DNA of 64,000 nucleotides from Photobacterium sp. DA100 (GTDB lineage Bacteria; Pseudomonadota; Gammaproteobacteria; Enterobacterales; Vibrionaceae): the NCBI RefSeq assembly GCF_029223585.1, contig NZ_CP119423.1, positions 3,100,001-3,164,000 on the forward strand, written 5' to 3'. Below are positions 20,281-31,232 of this stretch, in pieces. A program made the translations under genes and the position numbers. Within the stretch, counting starts at the first letter, position 1. Each line of letters opens with the position of its first letter. Under the pieces are notes generated by a model. The model was not told the DNA's origin, ran no database searches, and worked only from the letters and a program-made list of their open reading frames with translations.

Positions 20281-21081
20281 ATGCATCCTATGCTGAACAT
20301 TGCCATTCGTGCTGCACGAAAGGCTGGTGACCATGTCATTAAATCTCTAGAAAAATCGCAAGCTATTGAAGTAGCTAACAAAGGCAATGATGTTGTTACT
20401 AACATCGATAACGAAGCAGAAGCTATCATTATCGACACTATCCGCAAATCTTACCCTGATCACTGCATCATTGCAGCTGAAAGCGGTACGATTGAAGGCA
20501 AGGACAAAGAATGCCAGTGGATCATCGACCCAGTGGATGGCACCAAGAACTTCGTTCGTGGTTACCCTCACTACGCTATCTCTGTTGCACTACGCATGCG
20601 CGGCCGCACTGAAGTGGCAGCAGTATACGACCCAGCACGCAACGAGCTATTCACTGCAACTCGTGGCTCCGGCGCACAGCTAAACAGCCAGCGTATCCGT
20701 GCATCTCAGCCACGTGACCTGACCGGTACGACTCTGGCAACAGGCCTACCGTTTGCTGCCAAGCAGCACTCTGAAAGCTTCATGAAAATCCAGAGCGCTC
20801 TATTTGTAGAGTGTGACGATATGCGTATGTCTGGCTGTGCAGCCCTAGACCTGTGTTACCTAGCGGCTGGCCGTGTTGACGGCGTGTTCCGCCTAGGCCT
20901 GAAGCCTTGGGAAATTGCAGCGGGTGAGCTTATCGCGCGCGAAGCAGGTGCTATCTGTGCAGACTTCACTGGCAACACTAACCACCTTGTGACTGGCAAC
21001 ATCGTTGCTGGTAACGCTCGCGTAGTTAAGCCACTGCTAGGCAAAATCCGTGAACACGGTAGCGAAGCACTAGCGAAATAA
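20281..21081 (+). CDS. suhB: Inositol-1-monophosphatase / Nus factor SuhB
   Basis: SuhB hydrolyses inositol monophosphate and, in Escherichia coli, joins the rRNA antitermination complex. The 266-residue protein has motif A (WIIDPVDGTKNFVRGYPHYAIS), GSGAQLN, and motif B (SGCAALDLCYLAAGRVDGVF) with the metal-binding aspartates. Codon use is strongly biased towards highly expressed codons. It is divergent from trmJ and ends in a strong terminator. Confidence 0.95.
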   Translation: MHPMLNIAIRAARKAGDHVIKSLEKSQAIEVANKGNDVVTNIDNEAEAIIIDTIRKSYPDHCIIAAESGTIEGKDKECQWIIDPVDGTKNFVRGYPHYAISVALRMRGRTEVAAVYDPARNELFTATRGSGAQLNSQRIRASQPRDLTGTTLATGLPFAAKQHSESFMKIQSALFVECDDMRMSGCAALDLCYLAAGRVDGVFRLGLKPWEIAAGELIAREAGAICADFTGNTNHLVTGNIVAGNARVVKPLLGKIREHGSEALAK

Positions 21082-21104
21082 TTCTCGCTAACTACAGACA
21101 CGAA

Positions 21105-21140
21105 ACGCCCCGGAGATGAACATCTCCGGGGCGTTTTTTT
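21105..21140 (+). terminator. Terminator of suhB
   Basis: A 14-bp GC-rich stem (ACGCCCCGGAGATG and complement, loop AA) is followed by seven T residues. Confidence 0.93.
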
Positions 21141-21186
21141 ATCCCCCAACAACTACACTTCTTCTTAACCTTAAAAGGAGAAGACA

Positions 21187-21471
21187 ATGAAAGTAGTTTA
21201 TCCCTTCTTGATAGGTATCGCTTTGGCTATGCCACTACAGGCTAGTATCAAGGATCCTGACTGTACCGCTGAAAAAGCAGCCAAAAGTACTGCTGCCAAA
21301 ATGACAGTGGGAGTGAGTGGGCGTTGCTCTCCCAAAGAGGCGGCCAAAGATACCGCCACTGGCGCAGTCAGCAATGCCCTACCCGATGAGGGCGTGGCTG
21401 GCAAAGCGGTCGATGCGGCCTTGCCCGGCTCTTCAAGCGACAACAAAGGCGTCAAGCCTAATAACCAATAG
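21187..21471 (+). CDS. Small secreted protein of unknown function
   Basis: The 94-residue product is not one I recognise. A signal peptide covers residues 1-20 (KVVYPFLIGIALAMPLQA, likely cut after Ala20). The mature part is about 74 residues, rich in alanine and lysine, with two cysteines (about 26 and 47) that could form one disulfide, repeated AAK motifs (EKAAKSTAAK, KEAAKDTA) and a glycine/serine/asparagine-rich tail. AAAGGAG lies 7 bases before the ATG, and flanking terminators isolate it as a single-gene transcript. It is probably periplasmic. Confidence 0.75.
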   Translation: MKVVYPFLIGIALAMPLQASIKDPDCTAEKAAKSTAAKMTVGVSGRCSPKEAAKDTATGAVSNALPDEGVAGKAVDAALPGSSSDNKGVKPNNQ

Positions 21472-21516
21472 GAAACCAGGTCCTAGGATCTAGGCACCGC
21501 TCTTCCCCGCTCTAAA

Positions 21517-21545
21517 CAAAAACGGAGCCCATCGGCTCCGTTTTT
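21517..21545. terminator. Bidirectional terminator between the small secreted protein gene and secF
   Basis: The stem AAAACGGAGCC/GGCTCCGTTTT has T-runs on both strands and can serve both converging genes. Confidence 0.88.
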
Positions 21546-21570
21546 CATTCAGTAAGTAGACACAGCGCCT

Positions 21571-22518
21571 CTACGGCATGGCATCAAACTCTTCACCTTC
21601 TTTGTCGACTTGCGGCGGCATCAGGTGTTCACGGGTAATACCCAGTTTAAGCGCCAGTGCCGAAGCCACGTAGATCGACGAGTAGGTACCGACAGTGATA
21701 CCGATCAGCAAGGCTGCGGCAAAACCGTGGATCATGCTACCGCCTTTCATGAACAGAGCGATAACCACGAACAATGTGGTACCAGAGGTGATCAGGGTAC
21801 GGCTCAAAGTCTGGGTAATTGAGTTGTTCATCACCTCTACCGCATCGCCCTTACGCATCTTGCGGAAGTTTTCTCGGATACGGTCGAAGACCACGATGGT
21901 ATCGTTGAGCGAGTAACCGACAACCGTCAGCAAGGCTGCCACGATAGTCAGGTCAATCTCGATTTGGGTAAACGAGAAAATACCAATCGTGATGATTACG
22001 TCGTGGGCCAATGCCAATACCGCACCCGCCGCCAAACGCCACTCAAAGCGCATTGAAACATAGAGCAAGATACAGATCAGCGAAACCAAAATAGCCAAGC
22101 CACCCGCTTCTGCCAGCTCGTCACCCACGTTCGGGCCGACGAATTCGATACGGCGCATTTCAACGTCCTGGCCCGTACCGGCTTTCAAGGCATCTATGAT
22201 CTGGGTCCCTAATTTCTCACCCTGCGCATCTTCGCGCGGCTGAAGGCGAACCATCACATCGCGGGCCGTACCGAAGTTCTGCACGATCGCATCACCAAAG
22301 CCAGCCACTTCCAGTGATTCACGGATCTGGCCCAGATCTGCAGGCTTCTCGAAGCCCACTTCAATCAGGGTGCCGCCGGTGAAATCCAACCCCCAGTTCA
22401 GTTTCTGGGTCGTCACGGTGCCGATGGCAGCGATAATCATAATGATCGAAAGGACAAATGCGCCTTTCGACCAGCGCATAAAGTCGATCGCCCTATCCGC
22501 TTTCATTATTTGAAACAT
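21571..22518 (-). CDS. secF: Protein translocase subunit SecF
   Basis: SecF, with SecD and YajC, uses the proton or sodium gradient to pull secreted proteins through SecYEG. The 315-residue protein has six membrane segments (first about 18-38), a periplasmic P4-type domain (about 40-130) beginning after LNWGLDFTGGTLIEV, and the conserved VGYSLNDTIVVFDRIREN motif (about 205-220). It lies 12 bases after secD. Confidence 0.96.
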   Translation of the reverse strand: MFQIMKADRAIDFMRWSKGAFVLSIIMIIAAIGTVTTQKLNWGLDFTGGTLIEVGFEKPADLGQIRESLEVAGFGDAIVQNFGTARDVMVRLQPREDAQGEKLGTQIIDALKAGTGQDVEMRRIEFVGPNVGDELAEAGGLAILVSLICILLYVSMRFEWRLAAGAVLALAHDVIITIGIFSFTQIEIDLTIVAALLTVVGYSLNDTIVVFDRIRENFRKMRKGDAVEVMNNSITQTLSRTLITSGTTLFVVIALFMKGGSMIHGFAAALLIGITVGTYSSIYVASALALKLGITREHLMPPQVDKEGEEFDAMP

Positions 22519-22530
22519 GTCAGCGTCTCC

Positions 22531-24378
22531 TTAGATCGACAGTTTATCGACGCGCTTACCGCCGTAAACCAAGTTAACCAGCGCACGGGTACCAATGATG
22601 GCCGTGAACATGGAAGTCAAAATACCAATTGATAGGGTAACGGCGAAGCCTTTGATCGCACCGGTCCCCACAGCAAACAGGATAATTGCGGTGATCAGGG
22701 TGGTAATGTTGGCATCGGCGATAGTACTAAAGGCATTGGCATAGCCCTGCTGAATCGCATGTTGCGGGCTACGGCCATCGCGAAGCTCTTCACGAATACG
22801 CTCGAAAATAAGTACGTTGGCATCGACCGCCATACCTACCGTCAGAACGATACCAGCGATACCCGGCAAGGTCATGGTGGCACCAGGGATCATCGACATC
22901 ACACCGATAATCAAGATCAGGTTCATCACCAGCGCCAAGTTGGCAAACAGGCCAAAACGACGGTAGTAAAGCAGAGTAAATAGCATTACCGCCACCATGC
23001 CCCAAATCATCGCCTGGATCCCCATGTCGATGTTTTGCTGGCCCATTGATGGACCGATGGTGCGTTCTTCCACGATTGAGATTGGTGCAATCAAGGCACC
23101 GGCACGCAATAACAGCGCCAAGTTGTGGGCTTCAGCCTGCGAGTCAATCCCAGTAATACGGAAGTTACGGCCCAGCGCAGTCTGGATAGTCGCCTGGTTA
23201 ATCACTTCTTCGTGTTTTTCCAGGATAACCTTACCGTTTTCGTCACGTTCACCACTGTCTTTGTACTCAGTGAATAGTGTCGCCATCAACTTACCCACGT
23301 TGTTACGCGAGAAAGCTGTCATCTTGCTACCACCTTCGCTATCTAGCGAGATGTTAACCTGAGGACGGCCATATTCATCGGCACTTGAGCTGGCATCGGT
23401 AATGTGAGAACCGCCAAGGATCACACGTTTCTTCAGCACAGCTGGACGCCCGTCACGGGTAAACTTCACTTCGCTGCCTGGTGGCACACGGCCTGAAGCT
23501 GCTGCTGCCAGATCGGCAGAGCTATCCACTTCACGGAACTCTAGAGTTGCGGTTGCACCTAAGATTTCCTTAGCGCGGGCCGTATCCTGAACACCCGGAA
23601 GCTCAACCACAATACGGTTAGCACCCTGGCGCTGAACCAATGGCTCGGCAACACCCAGCTCATTTACACGGTTACGCAGAATGGTAATGTTCTGGTCAAC
23701 CGCATAGTTACGAATTTCCTGCAGGCGGGCATCGGTAAATGTCGCACTCAGCAGGAAGCCGCTGGTAGTATCGGTAAACTGCATATCCGGGTGAAGACGC
23801 TGCAGTTCACGTTTGGCTTCAGCCAATTGCTCGCTATTACGCAGGCGGACTTCAACCGCTTCATCGGTTTTGCTGATCGCACGGTAACGAATCTTCGCTT
23901 CACGCAACTCAGTACGGAACGTTTCTTCCTGCTGACCCAGCAATTTCTCCATTGCTGCGTCCATATCTACTTCCATCAAGAAATGCACACCGCCGCGCAG
24001 GTCAAGACCCAGTTTCATTGGGTTAGCGCCGATGGACTCAAGCCAGTCAGGAGTAGAAGGAGCAAGGTTGAGGGCTACGACGAAATCGTCGCCAAGCTGT
24101 TCGTTAAGAATATCGCGAGCACTGATTTGGGTATCAGTGTCGTTAAAGCGGACCAGGACAGTACCGTTTTCGAAAGCGACTGATTTATAAGAGATTTGAT
24201 TTTGTTCTAAATCTTCGGTGACGGCATCCAGCGTGGACATATCTGCCGAGGCGCCACGCGCCCCGGAGATTTGAATTGCTGGATCTTCACCGTATACATT
24301 GGGAAGTGCGTAGAGCAAACCGATAAGTAGCGCAAACACTACCATCAGGTTCTTCCACAAGGGATAACGGTTTAGCAC
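22531..24378 (-). CDS. secD: Protein translocase subunit SecD
   Basis: SecD forms the SecDF translocation motor of the inner membrane. The 615-residue protein has an N-terminal membrane segment (about 9-26), a large periplasmic domain with [16 protein letters not shown] (about 122) and [20 protein letters not shown], and five C-terminal membrane segments with the conserved [19 protein letters not shown]. It lies between yajC and secF, the standard order. Confidence 0.97.
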   Translation of the reverse strand: MLNRYPLWKNLMVVFALLIGLLYALPNVYGEDPAIQISGARGASADMSTLDAVTEDLEQNQISYKSVAFENGTVLVRFNDTDTQISARDILNEQLGDDFVVALNLAPSTPDWLESIGANPMKLGLDLRGGVHFLMEVDMDAAMEKLLGQQEETFRTELREAKIRYRAISKTDEAVEVRLRNSEQLAEAKRELQRLHPDMQFTDTTSGFLLSATFTDARLQEIRNYAVDQNITILRNRVNELGVAEPLVQRQGANRIVVELPGVQDTARAKEILGATATLEFREVDSSADLAAAASGRVPPGSEVKFTRDGRPAVLKKRVILGGSHITDASSSADEYGRPQVNISLDSEGGSKMTAFSRNNVGKLMATLFTEYKDSGERDENGKVILEKHEEVINQATIQTALGRNFRITGIDSQAEAHNLALLLRAGALIAPISIVEERTIGPSMGQQNIDMGIQAMIWGMVAVMLFTLLYYRRFGLFANLALVMNLILIIGVMSMIPGATMTLPGIAGIVLTVGMAVDANVLIFERIREELRDGRSPQHAIQQGYANAFSTIADANITTLITAIILFAVGTGAIKGFAVTLSIGILTSMFTAIIGTRALVNLVYGGKRVDKLSI

Positions 24379-24402
24379 TGCAGTGATCCTTCAAAGCAAG
24401 TT

Positions 24403-24735
24403 TTACAGAGACTTCATTGTGCCTTTTGGCAGCACTGCAGTTACAAAGTCTTTCTTGATAGTAACTTCAGTTGTGTCGTTTAGTGCGATAACAATGTAGT
24501 CGTTTTCTTCAGAAACCTTAGAAATCTTACCTACAAGGCCACCGTTGGTGAGCACTTCGTCACCCTTGCCCATAGAAGACATTAGGTTCTTGTGCTCTTT
24601 CACGCGTTTTGCCTGTGGGCGGTAAATCATGAAATAGAAGATAACGGCAAACAGGCCAAGCATGATAAATAGCTGCATACCGCCGCCCTGTGGTGCACCT
24701 TCAGCTGCTGCGTGTGCTTGAGAAATCAGACTCAT
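24403..24735 (-). CDS. yajC: Sec translocon accessory subunit YajC
   Basis: The 110-residue protein has one membrane segment at about 21-39 (LFIMLGLFAVIFYFMIYRP) followed by KRVKEHKNLMSSMGKGDEV, the family signature, and a small C-terminal domain. It binds SecDF. It is 16 bases after tgt and 24 before secD. Confidence 0.96.
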   Translation of the reverse strand: MSLISQAHAAAEGAPQGGGMQLFIMLGLFAVIFYFMIYRPQAKRVKEHKNLMSSMGKGDEVLTNGGLVGKISKVSEENDYIVIALNDTTEVTIKKDFVTAVLPKGTMKSL

Positions 24736-24751
24736 TTACTAACGTCCTCGA

Positions 24752-25987
<1,236 letters not shown>

Positions 25988-26088
25988 TTACACCTGCCAT
26001 TGGCATCGCAGGTTTTCCACTCCGCCATAAAGCCTAGTGGATGAATTTGTCATCGTCTGGTGTTAATTATCCAGAGATGAAAAATATA

Positions 26089-26116
26089 AAGGCTGCATTT
26101 TAGCAAATGCAGCCTT
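26089..26116. terminator. Terminator of queA
   Basis: A perfect 12-bp stem AAGGCTGCATTT with a 4-base loop is followed on the minus strand by TATATTTTT. It separates queA from tgt. Confidence 0.85.
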
Positions 26117-26149
26117 AAGTGACACTGACTTCGTCAATGAAAAGTGCGA

Positions 26150-27205
26150 TTACACAGTTTTGCGGGTAATAAACATCGAATCGCCATAGCTGAAGAAACG
26201 GTATTTGTTTTCAACAGCTTGCTTGTAAGCATTCATTGTATGCTCGTAGCCAGCAAAGGCACTCACCAGCATGATCAAGGTTGATTCCGGCAAGTGGAAA
26301 TTGGTGATCAGCACATCGATCAGCTGATACTCATAACCCGGGTAGATAAAGATTTCGGTATCACCGAAAAATGGCTTCAGCTCGGTCCCTTTCTGTTTGG
26401 CATCCTGGGCAGCACTTTCCAGCGATCGCACCGAGGTCGTGCCCACCGCAATCACGCGTTTGCCGCTGGCCTTGGTCTCGTTAACTGCCGCCACCACGTC
26501 TTCTGGCACTTCAACATATTCGGCGTGCATATGGTGGTCATTGATATTATCCACACGAACCGGCTGGAACGTGCCGGCACCGACATGCAGGGTCACGAAG
26601 GCAAAGTTCACGCCCTTGGCCTTGAGGGCCGCCATCAGCTCATCGTCAAAGTGTAGGCCCGCAGTCGGAGCTGCCACAGCACCGGGCTTAGCGTTGTAAA
26701 CCGTCTGGTAACGCTCTTTATCGGCATCTTCGTCAGGGCGGTCAATATATGGTGGAAGCGGCATATGGCCCACTTCTTCGAGGATCTCCAACACCGTTTT
26801 GTCGCTGTTGAAGCGGATTTCAAACAATGCATCATGGCGAGCAACCATTTCAGCCTGATATTCATCATTCTCACCAAGGAACAATTCATTACCCGGCTTC
26901 GGAGATTTTGACGCACGTACATGGGCAAGGATGCTCTTGTCATCCAACATACGCTCAACCAACACTTCCAGCTTACCGCCGGAGGCTTTGCGACCAAACA
27001 AGCGCGCAGGGATCACTCGGGTATTGTTGAACACTAACAAATCACCCGGCTCAACCAGATCCAGGACATCCTTAAAACCTTTATGCGCCAATTCACCAGT
27101 ATTACCGGTCAGTTGCAGCAGGCGGCTTGCAGTGCGCTGAGGTTGCGGGTAACGAGCAATCAGCTCATCAGGTAGGTCAAAGTCAAAATCAGAAACTTGC
27201 ATCAT
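26150..27205 (-). CDS. queA: S-adenosylmethionine:tRNA ribosyltransferase-isomerase QueA
   Basis: QueA adds the ribosyl part of SAM to preQ1-tRNA, forming epoxyqueuosine. The 351-residue protein shows [39 protein letters not shown] (about 168) and [20 protein letters not shown]. Two ATG codons lie in tandem at the start (27205 and 27202); either may be used. Confidence 0.96.
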   Translation of the reverse strand: MMQVSDFDFDLPDELIARYPQPQRTASRLLQLTGNTGELAHKGFKDVLDLVEPGDLLVFNNTRVIPARLFGRKASGGKLEVLVERMLDDKSILAHVRASKSPKPGNELFLGENDEYQAEMVARHDALFEIRFNSDKTVLEILEEVGHMPLPPYIDRPDEDADKERYQTVYNAKPGAVAAPTAGLHFDDELMAALKAKGVNFAFVTLHVGAGTFQPVRVDNINDHHMHAEYVEVPEDVVAAVNETKASGKRVIAVGTTSVRSLESAAQDAKQKGTELKPFFGDTEIFIYPGYEYQLIDVLITNFHLPESTLIMLVSAFAGYEHTMNAYKQAVENKYRFFSYGDSMFITRKTV

Positions 27206-27281
27206 TAGGGCCCTAAATTACAGCAGGCAGCTAGTATAGGCTGCCACACTGCAATATCAAGCAAAGATCACCTCGATAGTG

Positions 27282-28370
27282 CTAGCCCCTGACACGCCGA
27301 CGCAACCACGTTACAGCCGCAAGCAGTGCCAACCCAACGAGACCGAGTCCACCGCCACTGCCGCTGTTGCCCCCACCGCTGGCCACGGACTGGGAGACAT
27401 CGACCACGGCTCCCACCCCTTCATAGTTGGCCAAGAAGGGATCCACGGCAAAGGTTGACGCAGCCTGATCCAAAGCCCCCTGGCCAATTTCCGCTTCCAG
27501 CCAGCTCCTTTGACCCGCGACTTCCGAATAGACGCCAGGCAAACGACCGGCACAACCTTCACCAAAACTGACAAGCCCCACGAGGCGCAAGCCAAAATCG
27601 CTGTCTGCTGCCCGCAGCGGATCCTGCCAGACTAAAGGGCCGCCAGAATCCCCAAAGCAACTGTCCCGGCCGAGAGTTGGAGACACGGAGCCGGCGCATA
27701 TAAAAATACTGTATTCGCTGCTATTGATATTGGCGCCCCACATGGAGTCACAAATACTGTCAGGCACACCTGATAACACGGTCTGCCGAAGCCGGGTTGC
27801 CCCAGAGCTAGAATTATTGGCATCGGTACTGCCCCAGCCTGACACCAATAAGTTCGGCTGGCGTTCGTCGTTGGTTACCCATCCGTTGGCAAAAGCCTCA
27901 TCAGCACGCTGCTGATCATCCGTCGATGCAATCCGGATAGGCAACGCACTGTCCGGCAAGGGACTGGATAATTTGATAATGGCAATATCGTTGGCAAACC
28001 GCGACGCATTGTATTTGGGGTGAAGCACGATTTCATGCACCGACACCGCATTGAGCGAGCCCGCGCTGAAGATACTGGTGATACCAGCCCACACCTTCAC
28101 CTTGCTCGGTTTGGCGGTCTCGAAGCCATTGCGCATACAGTGGGCAGCAGTCAGCACGACATCGGCGCTGATCACCACACCGCCGCAAATAAACGTTCTT
28201 TCATCCGCGCCTTCGCCGAAGGTCATATTGAGGTAAGCCTGCCAAGGTATTTCACTGGCCCCGGACTCAATCCCACCGATAATTTTCGGTTGGGGGACAG
28301 GATCATCACTGTGTGCATAGAATGGCAACCACATCGCCCAAGACAGCATGATAAACAGCAGCTTACGCAT
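27282..28370 (-). CDS. Secreted trypsin-like serine protease with GlyGly-CTERM anchor
   Basis: The 362-residue S1-family protease has a signal peptide (about 1-21), a short propeptide ending at Lys29, and the mature start I30-I-G-G. The triad is His77 (LTAAHC), Asp128 (NDIAII) and Ser242 (FGDSGGP). Asp236, six residues before the serine, predicts cleavage after Arg or Lys. The C-terminus (about 335-362) is a glycine/serine linker, a hydrophobic helix (LGLVGLALLAAVTW) and RRRVRG, a GlyGly-CTERM signal processed by rhombosortase in bacteria with type II secretion. Vibrio cholerae VesA/B/C are similar in design. It is probably surface-attached or released. The neighbours do not explain its role. 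Confidence 0.92.
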   Translation of the reverse strand: MRKLLFIMLSWAMWLPFYAHSDDPVPQPKIIGGIESGASEIPWQAYLNMTFGEGADERTFICGGVVISADVVLTAAHCMRNGFETAKPSKVKVWAGITSIFSAGSLNAVSVHEIVLHPKYNASRFANDIAIIKLSSPLPDSALPIRIASTDDQQRADEAFANGWVTNDERQPNLLVSGWGSTDANNSSSGATRLRQTVLSGVPDSICDSMWGANINSSEYSIFICAGSVSPTLGRDSCFGDSGGPLVWQDPLRAADSDFGLRLVGLVSFGEGCAGRLPGVYSEVAGQRSWLEAEIGQGALDQAASTFAVDPFLANYEGVGAVVDVSQSVASGGGNSGSGGGLGLVGLALLAAVTWLRRRVRG

Positions 28371-28401
28371 TGACTCATTCCTCTACGGCATCATTTTAAT
28401 G

Positions 28402-28452
28402 AGTATACGACACAATTTTCTTTTTAACGCATGAGAAACAAATGAGAAACAT
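28402..28452 (-). promoter_or_regulatory. Promoter of the protease gene with an 11-bp direct repeat
   Basis: A -10 TATACT lies at 28402-28407 (minus strand), about 32 bases before the ATG. Upstream, TGTTTCTCATT and TGTTTCTCATG form an 11-bp direct repeat (about 28431-28452) ending 22-23 bases before the -10. No good -35 is seen. Repeats with this period are typical sites for OmpR/PhoB-type response regulators; the regulator is unknown. Confidence 0.55.
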
Positions 28453-28598
28453 TCAAATAACTTGCGAAATCTTTGACTAGCGTCATAGGTCGCGCTCACA
28501 GGATTGGCTACATTCTTAGGAGAAGCAGAAAAAGGAAACTGAGAAGCCCACAAAAATGGGCAAAAACAACAATAACTCACCGTTATTGAGGAGGCTCT

Positions 28599-29057
28599 AT
28601 GTTTACCGTCGCCGATATGATGACGCCCCACCCCCATACCTTGAGCGCATCGCATACCCTTGCCGATGCCAAGCGGCTCATGGCCAAGCACCATATCCAC
28701 CATGTCCCGGTTACCGACAAAGACAATCACCTGATTGGCTTGGTCAGCCAACGGGATATCCTCTCTGCCCAGGAGTCAAGTCTTGAGCAAATCTCGAAGA
28801 GCACGTTTATTTCCGCCCTCGATATTCCACTGGAGCAGACCATGCACCGCAATCTAAGGTGCGTAGAACCGACAGCGGGACTCAAGGAAGCGGCACTCTA
28901 CATGCAAAAACACCAAATTGGCTGTTTGCCGATAGTCGACCACAATAAGTTAGTGGGGATCATTACCGATACCGATTTTGTTTCTATCGCCATCAACCTA
29001 CTGGAGCTCCAGGAAGAGGTCGAACCGCTTGAAAACGACTCTACATCCAGCTACTGA
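28599..29057 (+). CDS. Two-CBS-domain protein
   Basis: The 152-residue protein consists of two CBS repeats: about 1-60 (MFTVADMMTPHPHTLSASHTL...HHVPVTDKDNHLIGLVSQRDIL) and 78-135 (MHRNLRCVEPTAGLKEAALYMQ...GCLPIVDHNKLVGIITDTDFV). CBS pairs bind adenine nucleotides and sense energy state, usually as part of a larger protein; here there is no effector domain. It has a strong GAGGAGG ribosome-binding site. acpH follows 48 bases downstream and may be cotranscribed. The target is unknown. Confidence 0.9.
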   Translation: MFTVADMMTPHPHTLSASHTLADAKRLMAKHHIHHVPVTDKDNHLIGLVSQRDILSAQESSLEQISKSTFISALDIPLEQTMHRNLRCVEPTAGLKEAALYMQKHQIGCLPIVDHNKLVGIITDTDFVSIAINLLELQEEVEPLENDSTSSY

Positions 29058-29105
29058 ATATCCATCAGGTACGGTGCCAGAAATTCCCGTGACCACCGAC
29101 AGCAC

Positions 29106-29699
29106 ATGAACTTTCTGGCCCACCTCCACCTCGCCCAGCAATGCAATAGCCACCTTGCCGGGAATCTACTGGCTGATTTTGTCCGAGGCGATCCCTACCG
29201 GCAGTTCGACCGGGACATCGCAGACGGGATCAAACTCCACCGCTTTGTCGACAGCTATATCGATGCCATGCCGGAAGTACGCCAATGCCGGCAACTGTTT
29301 GGCCCGGAGACCCGCAGGGTCAGCGGCATAGCCCTCGATATGGCTTGGGATCACTTTCTTGCACGCCATTGGCAACATTTCCACCCTCAGACACTGCCCG
29401 ATTTCGTCACCGCAGCCAGAGCAGAAGTCGAGAAATACCAGCACAACATGCCAGAGAGCTACCTGCTTACCATGAGCCGGATGTGGCAGCAAAACTGGCT
29501 GCTGCAATACCAGTACCCTGAGACCCTGAAAACGGCGCTGCTGCGCATGGCCAACCGCAGGCCAAGGCTCCACCAGCTCGCCCGAACCCCCGATGTCCTG
29601 ATGGCCAACTACCGCCAGTTGGAGCATGAATTTTTTTTGATTTACCCACAAGTCGAACAGGCAGCACAGCACTTCCATCCCCCCTCCAGACCAGAATAA
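29106..29699 (+). CDS. acpH: Acyl carrier protein phosphodiesterase AcpH
   Basis: AcpH removes the 4'-phosphopantetheine group from acyl carrier protein. The 197-residue protein has the family start MNFLAHLHLA, GNLLADFVRG, and HRFVDSYIDAMPEV with metal-binding His/Asp residues of the HD-like fold. Length matches Escherichia coli AcpH (193). The start has only a weak ribosome-binding site, so translational coupling to the CBS gene is possible. Confidence 0.92.
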   Translation: MNFLAHLHLAQQCNSHLAGNLLADFVRGDPYRQFDRDIADGIKLHRFVDSYIDAMPEVRQCRQLFGPETRRVSGIALDMAWDHFLARHWQHFHPQTLPDFVTAARAEVEKYQHNMPESYLLTMSRMWQQNWLLQYQYPETLKTALLRMANRRPRLHQLARTPDVLMANYRQLEHEFFLIYPQVEQAAQHFHPPSRPE

Positions 29700-29723
29700 A
29701 AAAAGAGCGCCACTGCGGCGCTC
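29698..29723 (-). terminator. Terminator of aceBA
   Basis: The stem GAGCGC(C)/GCGCTC is followed on the minus strand by seven T residues. It lies about 50 bases after the aceA stop and touches the end of acpH. Confidence 0.88.
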
Positions 29724-29771
29724 AAACATCAACGAAAATATAACAATTACTAGGAGGTTCAGGTTGTTAAG

Positions 29772-31079
29772 TTATTTAAACTGATCTTCTTCGGTCGACC
29801 CCGTCAACGCAGTGACCGATGAGTTTCCGCCCTGGATGGTATTGGTCATCTTGTCGAAGTAGCCGGTACCCACTTCCTGCTGGTGAGCAACGAAGGTGTA
29901 GCCTTTTTCCGCGGCTTCAAACTCTGGGCGCTGGACCTTCTCGACATAGTGACGCATACCCTCACCCTGGGCATAGGCGTGGGCCAGCTCGAACATGTTG
30001 AACCACATGTTGTGGATACCCGCCAAGGTAATGAACTGGTACTTGTAGCCCATGTCCGACAGCTCTTGCTGGAACTTGGCAATAGTGGCGGCATCAAGGT
30101 TCTTTTCCCAGTTGAACGATGGCGAGCAGTTGTAGGCCAGAAGCTGATCCGGGTACTGGGCATGGATCGCCTCAGCAAACTTGCGCGCCTCTTCCAAGCA
30201 TGGCGTAGCGGTTTCACACCAAATTAGATCGGCGTAAGGGGCATAGGCAAGCCCACGGGCGATGGCCTGGTCAATACCGGCACGGACGCGGTAGAAGCCT
30301 TCTTGGGTACGCTCGCCGATAATAAAGTCTTTATCGTACGGATCGCAGTCAGAAGTCAGCAGATCGGCCGCGTTGGCATCGGTACGGGCGATCACTAAGG
30401 TCGTGGTACCGGCCACATCCGCAGCCAGACGGGCCGCAACCAGTTTCTGTACCGCTTCTTGGGTAGGAACCAGCACTTTACCGCCCATGTGACCACACTT
30501 CTTCACCGACGCAAGCTGATCTTCAAAGTGCACCCCGGCCGCCCCTGCATCAATCATATTGCGCATGAGCTCGTAGGCATTCAGGACACCACCGAAGCCG
30601 GCTTCAGCATCCGCAACAATAGGCAAGAAATAATCAATCCCTTCTTCCGGTGAATTGCCGTTCGACCATTGGATTTGGTCGGCACGGCGGAACGAGTTGT
30701 TGATGCGCTTAACCACTGCCGGTACCGAGTCTACCGGGTAAAGTGACTGATCCGGATACATGCTCGAGGCGGTATTGTTATCGGCAGCCACCTGCCAGCC
30801 CGATAGGTAGATCGCTTCGATCCCTGCCTTGGCCTGCTGGACGGCCTGGCCGCCAGTCAGTGCCCCCAGGCAGTTGACATAGCCTTTCTTGGCACCGCCA
30901 TTGACCAAATCCCACAGCTTATCGGCACCACGCTGGGCAATCGTGTTGGCCGGGGCAAACGAGCCGCGTAAGTTAATGACCTCTTCTGCGGTATAGGTGC
31001 GCTTTACATGCTTCCAACGTGGGTTTTCCGCCCAATCCTTTTCCAATGCTTCAATTTGTTGCTGGCGAGTCAATGTCAT
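29772..31079 (-). CDS. aceA: Isocitrate lyase
   Basis: It splits isocitrate into glyoxylate and succinate, the first step of the glyoxylate shunt. The 435-residue protein has the catalytic signature [11 protein letters not shown] (Cys about 195), [10 protein letters not shown], and [13 protein letters not shown] precedes ATG 31079. It follows aceB by 153 bases with no clear terminator, so an aceB-aceA operon is likely. aceK is not present in the window. Confidence 0.97.
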   Translation of the reverse strand: MTLTRQQQIEALEKDWAENPRWKHVKRTYTAEEVINLRGSFAPANTIAQRGADKLWDLVNGGAKKGYVNCLGALTGGQAVQQAKAGIEAIYLSGWQVAADNNTASSMYPDQSLYPVDSVPAVVKRINNSFRRADQIQWSNGNSPEEGIDYFLPIVADAEAGFGGVLNAYELMRNMIDAGAAGVHFEDQLASVKKCGHMGGKVLVPTQEAVQKLVAARLAADVAGTTTLVIARTDANAADLLTSDCDPYDKDFIIGERTQEGFYRVRAGIDQAIARGLAYAPYADLIWCETATPCLEEARKFAEAIHAQYPDQLLAYNCSPSFNWEKNLDAATIAKFQQELSDMGYKYQFITLAGIHNMWFNMFELAHAYAQGEGMRHYVEKVQRPEFEAAEKGYTFVAHQQEVGTGYFDKMTNTIQGGNSSVTALTGSTEEDQFK

Positions 31080-31232
31080 AATGATGTCCCTCGTTTCATT
31101 TGGCGATAATCCGCATCACATTTTGTTATTGGCAAACTGACTTTTTATCTCGGCCCGGCAGGTGACACCGGCACTGGGCCTTTCTCGTTATTGGCTTTGG
31201 GGTGTTGCTTATTCTCAAAGGTACTGCCGTTA

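Noticed and set aside
27215..27245. Hairpin GGCAGC/GCTGCC between queA and the protease gene as terminator
   Set aside because: Short stem and no T-run on either strand.
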